37,000 nucleotides of DNA from Flavobacterium hydatis. GTDB taxonomy: Bacteria > Bacteroidota > Bacteroidia > Flavobacteriales > Flavobacteriaceae. The notes beneath the pieces were generated by a model. The model had not been told where the DNA came from. It searched no databases and saw only the letters and a program-made list of their open reading frames with translations. This document shows, piece by piece, positions 10,101 to 17,541 of the stretch (positions within the stretch are counted from its first letter, which is position 1; each line of letters starts with the position of its first letter). The DNA lies in assembly GCF_000737695.1 (NCBI RefSeq), contig NZ_JPRM01000045.1:1-37000 (forward strand). The letters run 5' to 3'. The position numbers were made by a program, and so were the translations under genes.

Positions 10101-10220
10101 CTGCAGGGCCAAAACCTGTTGACTTTTACAAAATATAAGGACGGAGATCCTGAATTTATTTCTTACGGTTATCTGCCGCCATTAACGGTAATTAATACCG
10201 GAATTCAATTAACATTCTAA
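7197..10220 (+). CDS. SusC/RagA-family TonB-linked outer membrane transporter
   Basis: This is a 1007-residue TonB-dependent outer membrane importer. An N-terminal signal segment (about 10-30) is followed by a carboxypeptidase-regulatory-like domain at about 45-120 (GIISDGSSPLPGVTI). The plug is at about 125-270, with the typical IRGQNSIRTDGNSPLYIIDG, then SIEVLKDADATSIYGSRGAN. A long beta-barrel ends in a terminal Phe (NTGIQLTF). The length is normal for SusC proteins. The gene is followed after 10 bases by a SusD gene and then by a secreted S9 peptidase. That suggests a RagAB-like oligopeptide importer rather than a glycan importer, because no glycoside hydrolase is near. No sigma/anti-sigma pair or hybrid two-component regulator is visible next to it. 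Confidence 0.95.
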   Translation: MNYFSFSKDGRALYCLFFAGILLSFSTIYSRNFRNDKMLPYQQHEVQGIISDGSSPLPGVTITLKSRKNTTVITDYNGHYSLLASPIDTLIVSFIGFKTKFIPVNERAKIDIKLEYDTTTLQEVRVNAGYYSVKESDRTGSIARITSKDIENQPVTNVLATMQGRMAGVNIIQRTGIPGGSFDIKIRGQNSIRTDGNSPLYIIDGVPYSSDVISSSLTATAFPSGVNPLNNINPDNIESIEVLKDADATSIYGSRGANGVVLITTKTGKKGKTSFNLQTSTGFGTVTKLPKLMNTEQYLKMRKQAFINDGLTEYGPYDYDVNGTWDQNRYTDWQKELLGRTSQTSDFQGTVNGGSENTQFLISGNFHRETTVFPGDFLYKRGGGHINLNHNSDDNKFKIHFSGSYNVQDNNQPSFDFTNEARYLAPNAPALYTADGQLNWENSTWDNPLRNLESKYKSKTNDLLANTLISYEIWKDFTVKSSFGCTSLDTKETRVIPSTMADPAYEATSDDSSLFLNNTKRSSWIIEPQINWSKNLGAGKIDILTGMTFQSQKTERINLSGIGFTSNSLIYNIAAAKNIRIYTDDETVYKYQAFFGRFNYNYKQRYIVNLTGRRDGSSRFGPGNQFANFGAAGIAWIFSKETFLENNRWLSYGKIRSSYGVTGSDQIGDYMYLDTYTTSGKVYNGVTGVQPSRLFNKDFGWETNKKFELALELGFLHDRIYVTGAIYKNRSSNQLVGIPLPATTGFTSLQSNLDAVVENTGLELTFRTVNLRGKNFSWSTNLNLTFARNKLVDFPGLQTSTYSQQYRIGQPLNINLLYNFKGVNPQTGIYEFEDLNNDGRVTFPDDRQAVVDLNPKYYGGIQNQISYKNLTLDFLFQFSKQKNRSYPVSGAGQMLNQIDRLTDSWTQTGDNSPYQIYTTGYNNDALNADSLYSQSTGAITDASFVRLKNLSLTYDLPLSLKGLKCKIMLQGQNLLTFTKYKDGDPEFISYGYLPPLTVINTGIQLTF

Positions 10221-10230
10221 ACTATCAAAG

Positions 10231-11616
10231 ATGAAAACAACATATATCGTACTTCCAAAGATATTTTACTTATTAATTATTGGTTTAGTATCATCATGCC
10301 AGTCATTTGTTGAGGTTGATCTGCCAAAATCACAATTGACCACAGAAAGTGTATTTGAGGATTATAATACCGCAGAAGCAGCCTTAACTAATATTTATAC
10401 AAGTATTAGAGAAAAAGGTATTTTAACAGGTGGCCAGCTTGGAATTTCAAATCAGCTCGGAAATTATGCCGATGAGATCACCTGTGTGGACAATCCTTCA
10501 AAAGCAAGCTATAATTTTTATCGCAACTCTCTCTTACCTACCAATACATATGTTACTGGATATTGGAATGCTGCCTACAATCAAATTTATGCCGCTAACC
10601 TTGTCATTCAGGGTACCAAGTCTAGTAAAAATCTAACTGCTCAGCAAAAAGACCAACTCGAAGGAGAAGCATTATTTATTCGTGCTTTACTTCATTTTTA
10701 TCTCACAAATATATTCGGAGATATTCCATATGCTACACAGACAGATTACAAACAAAATAGCATTATTTCTAAAACTTCAGTAGACCAAGTATATCGTTTA
10801 GTTGTTACTGATCTACAGGACGCTTCCGTACTTTTAAGCAGTAAAGATGACAATCCTGGTCGTTTACAGCCGAGTGTGAGCGCTGCGCAGGCATTGCTTT
10901 CAAGAGTCTATCTCTATCTAAAAGCTTATCCCGAAGCTTCAAATAGCGCATCTGCAGTTTTAAATCAGAGCAGCGAGTATAAATTAGAAAATATTTCAAA
11001 TGTATTTTTAATTTCTTCCTCCGAGACTATTTGGCAGTTACAATCTGAATTAACAGGACAAAACACAGCAGATGGAGCTTTTTTTATTTTTACTTCAGTG
11101 CCACCGCCGTCTGTGTCATTGGATAGTCAGCTGATAGCTTCATTTAACGCTGCTGATCTACGAAAAACAAACTGGATTAAATCCGTTACAAAAGGAAGCC
11201 AAACCTATTTTCATTCTTATAAGTATAAAGAAAAAGATTTTACTGCGACATCTAAAGAATATGCAATAGTACTAAGACTTGCTGAACAATATCTTATCAG
11301 GGCAGAAGCCAGAGCCTACCAAGGCGACTTAATTGGGGCAAAAGAAGATCTAAACAAAATTAGAAATCGTGCAGGACTAAACAATGTCGCTGCTGTGACA
11401 CATCAGGAAATTTTAGACGCAATTCATTTAGAGCGTCGATGGGAACTCTTTACAGAATATGGACATCGCTTTTTCGATCTTAAGCGGTCAGGTAAATTAG
11501 ATTCTTCACTAAACGGAATTAAGCCTGGCTGGAACAGCAGCGATGCTTTATTTCCGCTGCCACAAAATGAACTGACCGCTAACCCAAACTTAAGACCTCA
11601 AAATACTGGATACTAA
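10231..11616 (+). CDS. SusD/RagB-family nutrient-binding outer membrane lipoprotein
   Basis: This is a 461-residue surface lipoprotein that caps the SusC barrel and binds its substrate. A lipoprotein signal is visible: LIIGLVSSC, with the lipobox Cys at residue 23. SusD signatures follow. The N-terminal part contains ESVFEDYNTAEAALTNIY. The TPR-like middle contains EGEALFIRALLHFYL. The C-terminal part contains LRLAEQYLIRAEARAYQGD, then IHLERRWELFTEYGHRFFDLKR. The end, LFPLPQNELTANPNL, is typical of the family. The length is slightly short for SusD (usually 470-560). It lies 10 bases after susC and 10 bases before the peptidase gene, clearly one operon. The ligand cannot be read from sequence, but the peptidase partner suggests peptides. 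Confidence 0.95.
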   Translation: MKTTYIVLPKIFYLLIIGLVSSCQSFVEVDLPKSQLTTESVFEDYNTAEAALTNIYTSIREKGILTGGQLGISNQLGNYADEITCVDNPSKASYNFYRNSLLPTNTYVTGYWNAAYNQIYAANLVIQGTKSSKNLTAQQKDQLEGEALFIRALLHFYLTNIFGDIPYATQTDYKQNSIISKTSVDQVYRLVVTDLQDASVLLSSKDDNPGRLQPSVSAAQALLSRVYLYLKAYPEASNSASAVLNQSSEYKLENISNVFLISSSETIWQLQSELTGQNTADGAFFIFTSVPPPSVSLDSQLIASFNAADLRKTNWIKSVTKGSQTYFHSYKYKEKDFTATSKEYAIVLRLAEQYLIRAEARAYQGDLIGAKEDLNKIRNRAGLNNVAAVTHQEILDAIHLERRWELFTEYGHRFFDLKRSGKLDSSLNGIKPGWNSSDALFPLPQNELTANPNLRPQNTGY

Positions 11617-11626
11617 ATATTTTATT

Positions 11627-14287
11627 ATGCAACTTATACATATGCACGTGTCAATCGGAAATTACAGCCAAAGATTAATACAGAAAAGTTTTTTTTTAGT
11701 TTTATTTTTTATTTTGCCATTAGTAGCCTGTCCCTTATGGGGACAGGTGGTGCAAAAAAAGCAATTGGTTTCATCAGATTATTATGGTTGGGGAAAAATA
11801 ATTATAGATAAAGTCTCCCCTGATGAGAAATGGGTTTGCTATAAAATGGAATACGAAAAAGGAGGTGACACTTTATTTATCCGTAATCATTTTTCGCATA
11901 AGTCTTATAGTTTTCCTAAAGGCAGAAACGGCTTTTTTGCCGGAAATAAATTTATCTGTAAGATAGATAAAGGTATTACTATTGTAGACTTAAAAACAGC
12001 TTTCAGAGAAAATCTTTCCGACGTTGATCGCTATTCTTACAATCAGCAAACAGAGCAGCTAATTTTTCTTCTTGCTGACAAAGAAGCAAATAAGAAACTT
12101 GCAATACGCTCTTTTAAAAACAGCACAATAAGAGAAATTAAAGACGTAACTGATTTTAGTCTCAGTCCTTCTGGCAATCATCTTGCATATTTCAGCAACA
12201 ATAACAAAACATCTTTTGTTTTCCAAATTAACCTTAAATCAAAAGAAGGACCTAAGCTTATTGCATTAAACAAAAAAGGGAATTTCATGGGGTTCACATG
12301 GAATAAAAACGGCAATGCATTGGCTTTCTATCAACAGGATAGAAATATGAAGATTAATGCTTTAATATATTATTTGTCCAAAGAGGATAAATTGTATAAA
12401 CTCGACAGTGCTTCTGCTGTAGTCTTTCCAAAAAATACAGACATTATTTATGAAAATCTAAATGGAATTTTTATCTCTGATGATGCTGAAAAAGTATTTT
12501 TTTCAATTAAAAATCAAGAAGAGATTATTTCTAAAAGCCATCAATCAGATGTGGAAATATGGAATGGAAATGACAAATGGACTTATTTACAGGAAAAAAA
12601 CTTTGGCAACTTTGAAAATGGTCCTAAAACAGTAATGTGGATTCCTAAAACAAATTATTTTTCAGCAGTTACCTCAAATGAATTTCCAAAAGTAATACTA
12701 AGCGGTAATTATAAATATGCCATAATTTCTAATCCAAAGCAGTATGAACCGCAATTTGATTTCAACGGCCCTAGAGACTATTATCTTTTAGATCTCAGTA
12801 CTTTTCAAAAGAGTCTTTTATTACAAAGACAGTCCTACGATCATAAAAACCTGATTGCTTCGCCAAAAGGAAAAAGCTTTGCTTACTTTAGCGAAAATAA
12901 TTGGTGGGTTTACAATTTTGAAGAAAAAAAACACATCAATTTGACCGCATCTCTTGGAGTAAAATTCACAGCAAAGCTACATGATCTTCAAATAGAATCA
13001 ATATGTGGCAGTCCTGGATGGACTGTTGACGATAATGAGCTTGTATTCTATGATAAATATGATATCTGGGTAGTTTCAACTTCAGGTAACGAAGCGAGAA
13101 GGTTAACCCGTGGAAAAGAAGAAAAAATCAGATTCCGCATTGCTGATATGCCTAATAAAAATATTGATAATTATATTTATGACGGTCTAATAAGCCGGGA
13201 AATTGATGTCCAAAAAGAACTGATTCTTCAAGCCGAAGGAGAAGATGGAAAAACAGGATATTTTATATGGAGTCCTGACGGTTCATTAGAACCAATAGTT
13301 TATAAGGACAGTTTTATTGATCAGCTAAATTATGGTACAGAAAAAAAGAATTTTTATTTCAGAGAGCAGAAATTTGATATATCCCCAAAACTGATTCTGA
13401 AGGAAAGAAGCAAAGAACCGATAACAATTTTTAAGAGTAATCCTCAACAGGAAAATTTCTTTTGGGGCAAGTCACAATTAATTAATTACAACAGCGATGG
13501 AAATTTCTTGAAGGCAGTTCTTTATTATCCTGCGCAGTACGACTCCAAAAAAAAATACCCCATGATTGTCAAAATCTATGACAGGCAGTCTAATCAATTG
13601 CATAAATTTGAAAACCCAACTTATAATAATGTAAACGGTTTTAACACAACTCTTTTTACCTCCGAAAACTACTTTGTCTTGAAACCTGATTTATTATTGG
13701 AAGCTAAAAATCCAGGGGTTTCTGCATTGTCCTGTGTAATTTCAGCAGTAAACAAGGTAGTGGAAACAGGAATAGTTGATTCCTCGAAAATTGGTCTGAT
13801 GGGACATTCTTACGGAGGTTTTGAATCTTCTTTCATTATTACTCAAACTCAGCTGTTTTCTGCTGCAATCGCTAGTGGTGCGATTACGGATCTGAACAGT
13901 TACTATCACACTATAAACAGTAGATCTGGAAAACCTGATATGTGGAGATTTGGAATTGAACAGTGGACAATGTTGGCAACACCTTATGAAGCACCAGAAT
14001 CCTATTGGTCAAACTCACCTATTGCCCACGTAAAAAATGTAAATACGCCCACATTATTATGGACAGGTAAAATTGATTCGCAAGTAAATCCATCCCAAAG
14101 TTTTGAATTTTATTTAGCGCTGCGCCGACTTGGTAAAAAATGTATCATGCTGCAGTATCCAGATGAGAATCATCTATTGATAAATTCTTTAAATCAAAAA
14201 GATGTTACAGAACGTACAATGGATTGGTTTCGTTACTTCTTAAAAAATGACCAATCCGCTATGTGGATTGAAAAGGGTACAAAATAA
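11627..14287 (+). CDS. Secreted S9-family prolyl oligopeptidase-like serine peptidase
   Basis: This 886-residue protein has an N-terminal hydrophobic signal (about residues 20-39, ending near LWGQ), a long beta-propeller-like region of about 550 residues, and a C-terminal alpha/beta-hydrolase domain. The catalytic triad is complete. The nucleophile is Ser728 in GHSYGG, the acid is Asp817 in TGKIDSQV and the base is His849 in DENHLL. It is therefore probably an active S9 (DPP/acylaminoacyl-peptidase type) enzyme that trims peptides in the periplasm or at the outer membrane. As the third gene of the SusC-SusD operon it would process the imported substrate. A downstream Met at residue 6 is an alternative start. 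A 13-bp hairpin terminator follows the stop. Confidence 0.92.
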   Translation: MQLIHMHVSIGNYSQRLIQKSFFLVLFFILPLVACPLWGQVVQKKQLVSSDYYGWGKIIIDKVSPDEKWVCYKMEYEKGGDTLFIRNHFSHKSYSFPKGRNGFFAGNKFICKIDKGITIVDLKTAFRENLSDVDRYSYNQQTEQLIFLLADKEANKKLAIRSFKNSTIREIKDVTDFSLSPSGNHLAYFSNNNKTSFVFQINLKSKEGPKLIALNKKGNFMGFTWNKNGNALAFYQQDRNMKINALIYYLSKEDKLYKLDSASAVVFPKNTDIIYENLNGIFISDDAEKVFFSIKNQEEIISKSHQSDVEIWNGNDKWTYLQEKNFGNFENGPKTVMWIPKTNYFSAVTSNEFPKVILSGNYKYAIISNPKQYEPQFDFNGPRDYYLLDLSTFQKSLLLQRQSYDHKNLIASPKGKSFAYFSENNWWVYNFEEKKHINLTASLGVKFTAKLHDLQIESICGSPGWTVDDNELVFYDKYDIWVVSTSGNEARRLTRGKEEKIRFRIADMPNKNIDNYIYDGLISREIDVQKELILQAEGEDGKTGYFIWSPDGSLEPIVYKDSFIDQLNYGTEKKNFYFREQKFDISPKLILKERSKEPITIFKSNPQQENFFWGKSQLINYNSDGNFLKAVLYYPAQYDSKKKYPMIVKIYDRQSNQLHKFENPTYNNVNGFNTTLFTSENYFVLKPDLLLEAKNPGVSALSCVISAVNKVVETGIVDSSKIGLMGHSYGGFESSFIITQTQLFSAAIASGAITDLNSYYHTINSRSGKPDMWRFGIEQWTMLATPYEAPESYWSNSPIAHVKNVNTPTLLWTGKIDSQVNPSQSFEFYLALRRLGKKCIMLQYPDENHLLINSLNQKDVTERTMDWFRYFLKNDQSAMWIEKGTK

Positions 14288-14291
14288 AAAA

Positions 14292-14322
14292 ACAATGCAG
14301 TTCAAATTATGAACTGCATTGT
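14292..14322. terminator. 13-bp hairpin between convergent operons
   Basis: ACAATGCAGTTCA (14292-14304) and TGAACTGCATTGT (14310-14322) form a perfect stem with a 5-base loop, preceded by an A-run and followed by CATTTT. It lies between the peptidase stop (14287) and the DUF6520 stop (14339) of the opposite strand. It can therefore end both transcripts. Confidence 0.85.
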
Positions 14323-14338
14323 CATTTTAATAATGGAT

Positions 14339-14623
14339 TCAATTGTCATAACGATATAAAGGCGTTACACAATTATTGTTTGTAGTTTTCTCATAGGCCA
14401 ATGGTCCAGAGTCACCTGAAATGTGGCAAAAATTTTCACTTATAGCGTCGTCGCAATCTACTGACACATTACCACATTTGTTGTTTGACAAGGCATTATA
14501 CCCCTGTGTCAGGGTAGTTGTTTTTTTCGAAGCGCTCTGCATCGAAGTGGTTGCAAATGCACCACAGACTGCCAGAGCTATAACTCCTGCTGGCAGCAGA
14601 TTTTTTAAACTTAAAGTTTTCAT
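14339..14623 (-). CDS. DUF6520-type small secreted cysteine-containing protein
   Basis: This is a 94-residue protein with an N-terminal signal (MKTLSLKNLLPAGVIALAV, then CGAFATTS). The family is known for this conserved MKxLxLKNLLPA start and for occurring in Bacteroidota next to MauE-like and SusC/SusD genes. The mature part is small, polar and rich in Asn and Thr. It has four Cys (50, 57, 66, 85) that could form two disulfides. No lipobox is evident, so it is probably exported and soluble. It lies 100 bases downstream of the MauE-like gene on the same strand, and the pair is probably co-expressed. The function of DUF6520 proteins is unknown; a secreted peptide signal or redox substrate would fit the context. 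The family call is from memory of the leader pattern. Confidence 0.75.
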   Translation of the reverse strand: MKTLSLKNLLPAGVIALAVCGAFATTSMQSASKKTTTLTQGYNALSNNKCGNVSVDCDDAISENFCHISGDSGPLAYEKTTNNNCVTPLYRYDN

Positions 14624-14723
14624 GATTTTAATTTTTAAATTATAGTGTGATCTACTTTTTTCTACAGGTTTTCGATCTTAATCCTGACACCGGCCGGTAT
14701 ATCTTAATGTTTTTATAAAATAT

Positions 14724-16244
14724 TTAATGTGATGAGATTTCCTTTTTAATGATATCACTAAACTTATATACAACAAGAGTTTTATCAATCAAAGCATATA
14801 AATTTTCTTCAGTTATAGTTAAAGAACGCAGTCTTTTTTTTCCTATATGATAAACTGGAAAGCTCAGGAGATATTTGTTAGTTTTAATATCATACAAATC
14901 AATTATAGAGGAACGTTCCCAAAGCTTATCGATTTCATTTTTTCCTTTTATCTTTGAATTTACAAAAAGTAGATTTTGATAAACAGCAGAATGTGCATTT
15001 ACAATATAAACAGGCGAAGAAATAGTTCTCTCTTTATCATTATTTAAAGATGCAGTTTTTATCTTGACATTCTTTATTGTATCTATAGTATGCCCTCTAT
15101 AAGATAAATTTCCAAGTTTATCAGCAATTATAAATTCGTTCCGGTAGTAATAGAGATACACGATTTTTTTTAGCTTTGGGCTGTATAATAACATCCCATC
15201 TGTATCAAAAATTCCATCTGTCTGCCGCTCTAATAAATCTCTTTTATATTTAATCCTGCCAGACGTATCCGATGTGTTGTAAATTCCAAGTACGTTTGCT
15301 GCGTTCTTTGCATTATTAGATCGGAATACTGCGCTAAAATCGTCTAGAGGCAATGCTTTTGTAAAATAAGGAAATCCATCAAAATCATTATTAATTTTCC
15401 AATTTTTCAGACTTCCCTGAAAGTATTTTGGGACACTCCCATCGAATAAATAAAACGAGGAATCACGGACTGCTATGGAAATATTTTTAAATGGTATTTT
15501 GTTTGGAGAAAATGATATTCTAACCCTTTTAATCTGTTTGTTTTTATTATCAATTAATAAAACCTGTGAAGGATTGGTGTAATTACCGAGATAAACTTTT
15601 TTCTCATCGGAACCGGCAAAATAATATGAATTGAATTTCAAATCAATCTCGTAAATAAACTCTGCTGCATGCACAGGATATCTTCTGATAAATGGGTTGT
15701 TATAATGCATAATATTTTCTGAGGAAAGAAAAAGCAATGTGACGCTAACTACACTAAAAACTAAGCAAAAGCAGATTAGTCTTATAGGTTTTAGGTAACT
15801 TTTAAAAGTATACTTTCTTTCGCCGCCATTGGAACTTAATAAAATTGTTAAAACCGCTAGAATAATAAATGTTAAATTGAAAAGCAGGTGCACATTCCAG
15901 CTCATCTTTTCTAACACACCACCACACGAACAAGGAATAAAAGAACTAAAGTGAAGAATAATAAATATATAAACCGTAAACATTTCCATCAGTATAAGAG
16001 AAAAATAAAGTCCCCACAATCTAAATCTTGACGTAATTAACAATATAGCAGTAAGAAGTTCTGCAATTGGAACTAACACAGCTATCCATGATGAAAAAGC
16101 ACTTAATAGAGGAGATTGTGACAACTGCACATGAAAGTTCTCAAAATCAAGCAGTTTACTTATTGCAGCATATACAAACAATAAAACATATAAATAAGAA
16201 ACTAACTGTATTACAAGATTTTTTATCGATCGACGTGAATTCAT
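14724..16244 (-). CDS. MauE/DoxX-like redox-associated membrane protein with C-terminal domain
   Basis: This 506-residue protein has two parts. The N-terminal ~175 residues contain about five membrane helices, including YVLLFVYAAISKLLDFENF, and a conserved cysteine pair in PCSCGG (near residue 104). This is the signature of MauE/DoxX proteins linked to disulfide transfer. The remaining ~330 residues are exported and look like a repetitive beta-structure (KVYLGNYTNPSQVLLIDNK, then SFYLFDGSV), possibly a propeller. MauE itself helps form disulfides during methylamine dehydrogenase maturation. In Bacteroidota its relatives accompany small Cys-containing secreted proteins such as the downstream DUF6520 gene, which makes that protein a plausible redox client. 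The upstream control region (16307-16385) carries repeats. Confidence 0.75.
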   Translation of the reverse strand: MNSRRSIKNLVIQLVSYLYVLLFVYAAISKLLDFENFHVQLSQSPLLSAFSSWIAVLVPIAELLTAILLITSRFRLWGLYFSLILMEMFTVYIFIILHFSSFIPCSCGGVLEKMSWNVHLLFNLTFIILAVLTILLSSNGGERKYTFKSYLKPIRLICFCLVFSVVSVTLLFLSSENIMHYNNPFIRRYPVHAAEFIYEIDLKFNSYYFAGSDEKKVYLGNYTNPSQVLLIDNKNKQIKRVRISFSPNKIPFKNISIAVRDSSFYLFDGSVPKYFQGSLKNWKINNDFDGFPYFTKALPLDDFSAVFRSNNAKNAANVLGIYNTSDTSGRIKYKRDLLERQTDGIFDTDGMLLYSPKLKKIVYLYYYRNEFIIADKLGNLSYRGHTIDTIKNVKIKTASLNNDKERTISSPVYIVNAHSAVYQNLLFVNSKIKGKNEIDKLWERSSIIDLYDIKTNKYLLSFPVYHIGKKRLRSLTITEENLYALIDKTLVVYKFSDIIKKEISSH

Positions 16245-16306
16245 AATCTTAAGATTTTAAGTTTATCTCATTTTTAAATCATATATTATTAGATGATTAT
16301 CTTACA

Positions 16307-16385
16307 CAAATGTAAATACGAAATTTCGCATAAAGACTTTAAAAATCAAGCCAAAAACTTTGAAAATCAGGCAGTTTTACATTTG
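16307..16385. promoter_or_regulatory. Control region with spaced direct and inverted repeats
   Basis: Upstream of the MauE-like gene, ACTTTAAAAATCAAGC (16336-16351) is repeated as ACTTTGAAAATCAGGC (16357-16372), matching at 14 of 16 positions. The start-to-start distance is 21 bp, two helical turns, so both copies face the same side of the DNA. They are bracketed by CAAATGTAAA (16307-16316) and its inverse TTTACATTTG (16376-16385). A CGAAATTTCG palindrome lies at 16319-16328. This layout fits a dimeric regulator of the MauE-DUF6520 transcript. Confidence 0.5.
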
Positions 16386-16402
16386 AGATGGCATAAAAAA
16401 TA

Positions 16403-16446
16403 AATGCCTGCACTTTGTAAGAATAGCGCAGGCATTAAATCATTGT
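16403..16446 (-). terminator. Hairpin terminator after the 96-residue ORF
   Basis: AATGCCTGC (16403-16411) pairs with GCAGGCATT (16438-16446). Read on the minus strand, it is followed by a T-rich tract (TTTATTTTTT). It lies just downstream of the small minus-strand gene at 16461-16751. Confidence 0.65.
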
Positions 16447-16460
16447 AATTGTTTTTGAAA

Positions 16461-16751
16461 TCAGCCTTTTATCGAGGCACTGATTCCGGCAAGTTTTTCA
16501 TGCAGCTCTATAAGCCCTGCTTTTTGCAGGCACTCTTGAGAGAGACTCTCCAGTTCTGTCCTTCCCTGCTCACTTATGCTCTCCAATAGTACCGAAGATC
16601 CTTCTCTTATCTTCAGCCCGTCCTGTATCAAATGGCTTAAAAGCAGCACATTTTTTCGTGAAATTTTCAAATCCATTTTCACCGGCTCATTCATGCCAGG
16701 GATACTCAGCACCGTATCAAAAACCTTGGCCGCATCATTTACTGTAATCAT
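16461..16751 (-). CDS. Hypothetical small protein next to the mobilisation region
   Basis: This is a 96-residue acidic, helical, soluble protein without signal or membrane segment. It begins MITVNDAAKVFDTVLSIPG and has a central NVLLLSHLIQDGLK helix. No family was recognised. Its base composition resembles the GC-richer mobilisation block on its right more than the SusCD block on its left, and a terminator follows it. It is therefore probably the outermost gene of the mobile segment, transcribed divergently from the mob genes. A helical accessory or regulatory protein is possible, but nothing in the sequence says so directly. Confidence 0.6.
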   Translation of the reverse strand: MITVNDAAKVFDTVLSIPGMNEPVKMDLKISRKNVLLLSHLIQDGLKIREGSSVLLESISEQGRTELESLSQECLQKAGLIELHEKLAGISASIKG

Positions 16752-17016
16752 ACTTCATCATTTTAAATTAATATTTCACTTACCGTAAAATTATAAAGTA
16801 TCATCCCTATTTACCCTACTCAAAATTTGGGGAGGATTGCAGGGCTTGGAGGCCTTTTCTAATTTAGCTCTCATGTAAATCCGTAGAACCTGTTCAATTG
16901 GTGCATTTTAGATTTTTAAAGCAGATTCTGAATGGATTTCCTTTAATTTTTAATAGGGATGACAGCTTCTTCTTAGCTGATTGCTACAGCTGAAAAAAGA
17001 CTTTTAGAAGCTTTCG

Positions 17017-17076
17017 GACTGCGGTTTTCTGCAGTCAGCAAGATGTCTGGTTGTATCACAACCAAAAATCTTGCTG
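17017..17076. other. Candidate origin of transfer (oriT)
   Basis: Two hairpins lie back to back 70-130 bases upstream of mobC. GACTGC (17017-17022) pairs with GCAGTC (17031-17036). CAGCAAGAT (17036-17044) pairs with ATCTTGCTG (17068-17076), enclosing TGGTTGT/ACAACCA (17048-17054/17058-17064). Inverted repeats directly upstream of a MobC/relaxase pair are the usual position of oriT. The nick site cannot be fixed by eye. The surrounding 16.79-17.15 kb has no other gene. Confidence 0.5.
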
Positions 17077-17148
17077 CCCCTCTGCTCGGAACTCGCTGGC
17101 AGTAAAAATTTAAGGTTGAATGAAATTGAAACAGAAAATGAAAAGATC

Positions 17149-17541
17149 ATGGAAGAAAAAAAAAGCGGCAGAAACAGATGGCTGCACATCCGGCTGACCA
17201 AAGAAGAATTTGATTTTATTGATAAGAATTTCAAAGCATCAGCCTGCCGTAAACGCAGTGACTTCGTGCGCAGAAATCTGCTGAGAAAACCCATTGTAAT
17301 GAGATATAGAAACGAGTCGCTGGATAAGCTGCTGCAGGAGCTTATCCAGCTCAGAACACAGCTGAATTTCATGGGAAATAATTTCAATCAGAGCGTTAAA
17401 AAACTCCATACCCTTTTTGAAATTTCCGATTTAAGAGTCTGGATTCTGTCTTTTGAATCTGAAAGAAAAAAATATTTTTCGCTGGTTGAAGAAATAAAAA
17501 AACAAATTGAAAATCTCGCCCAAAAATGGTTGCAGTCATAA
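17149..17541 (+). CDS. mobC: Mobilisation relaxosome accessory protein MobC (ribbon-helix-helix)
   Basis: This is a 130-residue DNA-binding accessory protein of the relaxosome. The open frame extends further upstream from a TTG, but the ATG at 17149 (MEEKKSGRNRWLHIRLTKEE) fits family starts and keeps the candidate oriT outside the gene. The N-terminal half has the ribbon-helix-helix pattern: WLHIRLTKEEFDFI, then RKRSDFVRRNLL. The rest is the typical MobC C-terminal helical region (LIQLRTQLNFMGNNFNQSVKKL). Its stop overlaps the relaxase start by 16 bases, so the two are translationally coupled. MobC proteins bind oriT and help the relaxase open it. Confidence 0.9.
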   Translation: MEEKKSGRNRWLHIRLTKEEFDFIDKNFKASACRKRSDFVRRNLLRKPIVMRYRNESLDKLLQELIQLRTQLNFMGNNFNQSVKKLHTLFEISDLRVWILSFESERKKYFSLVEEIKKQIENLAQKWLQS

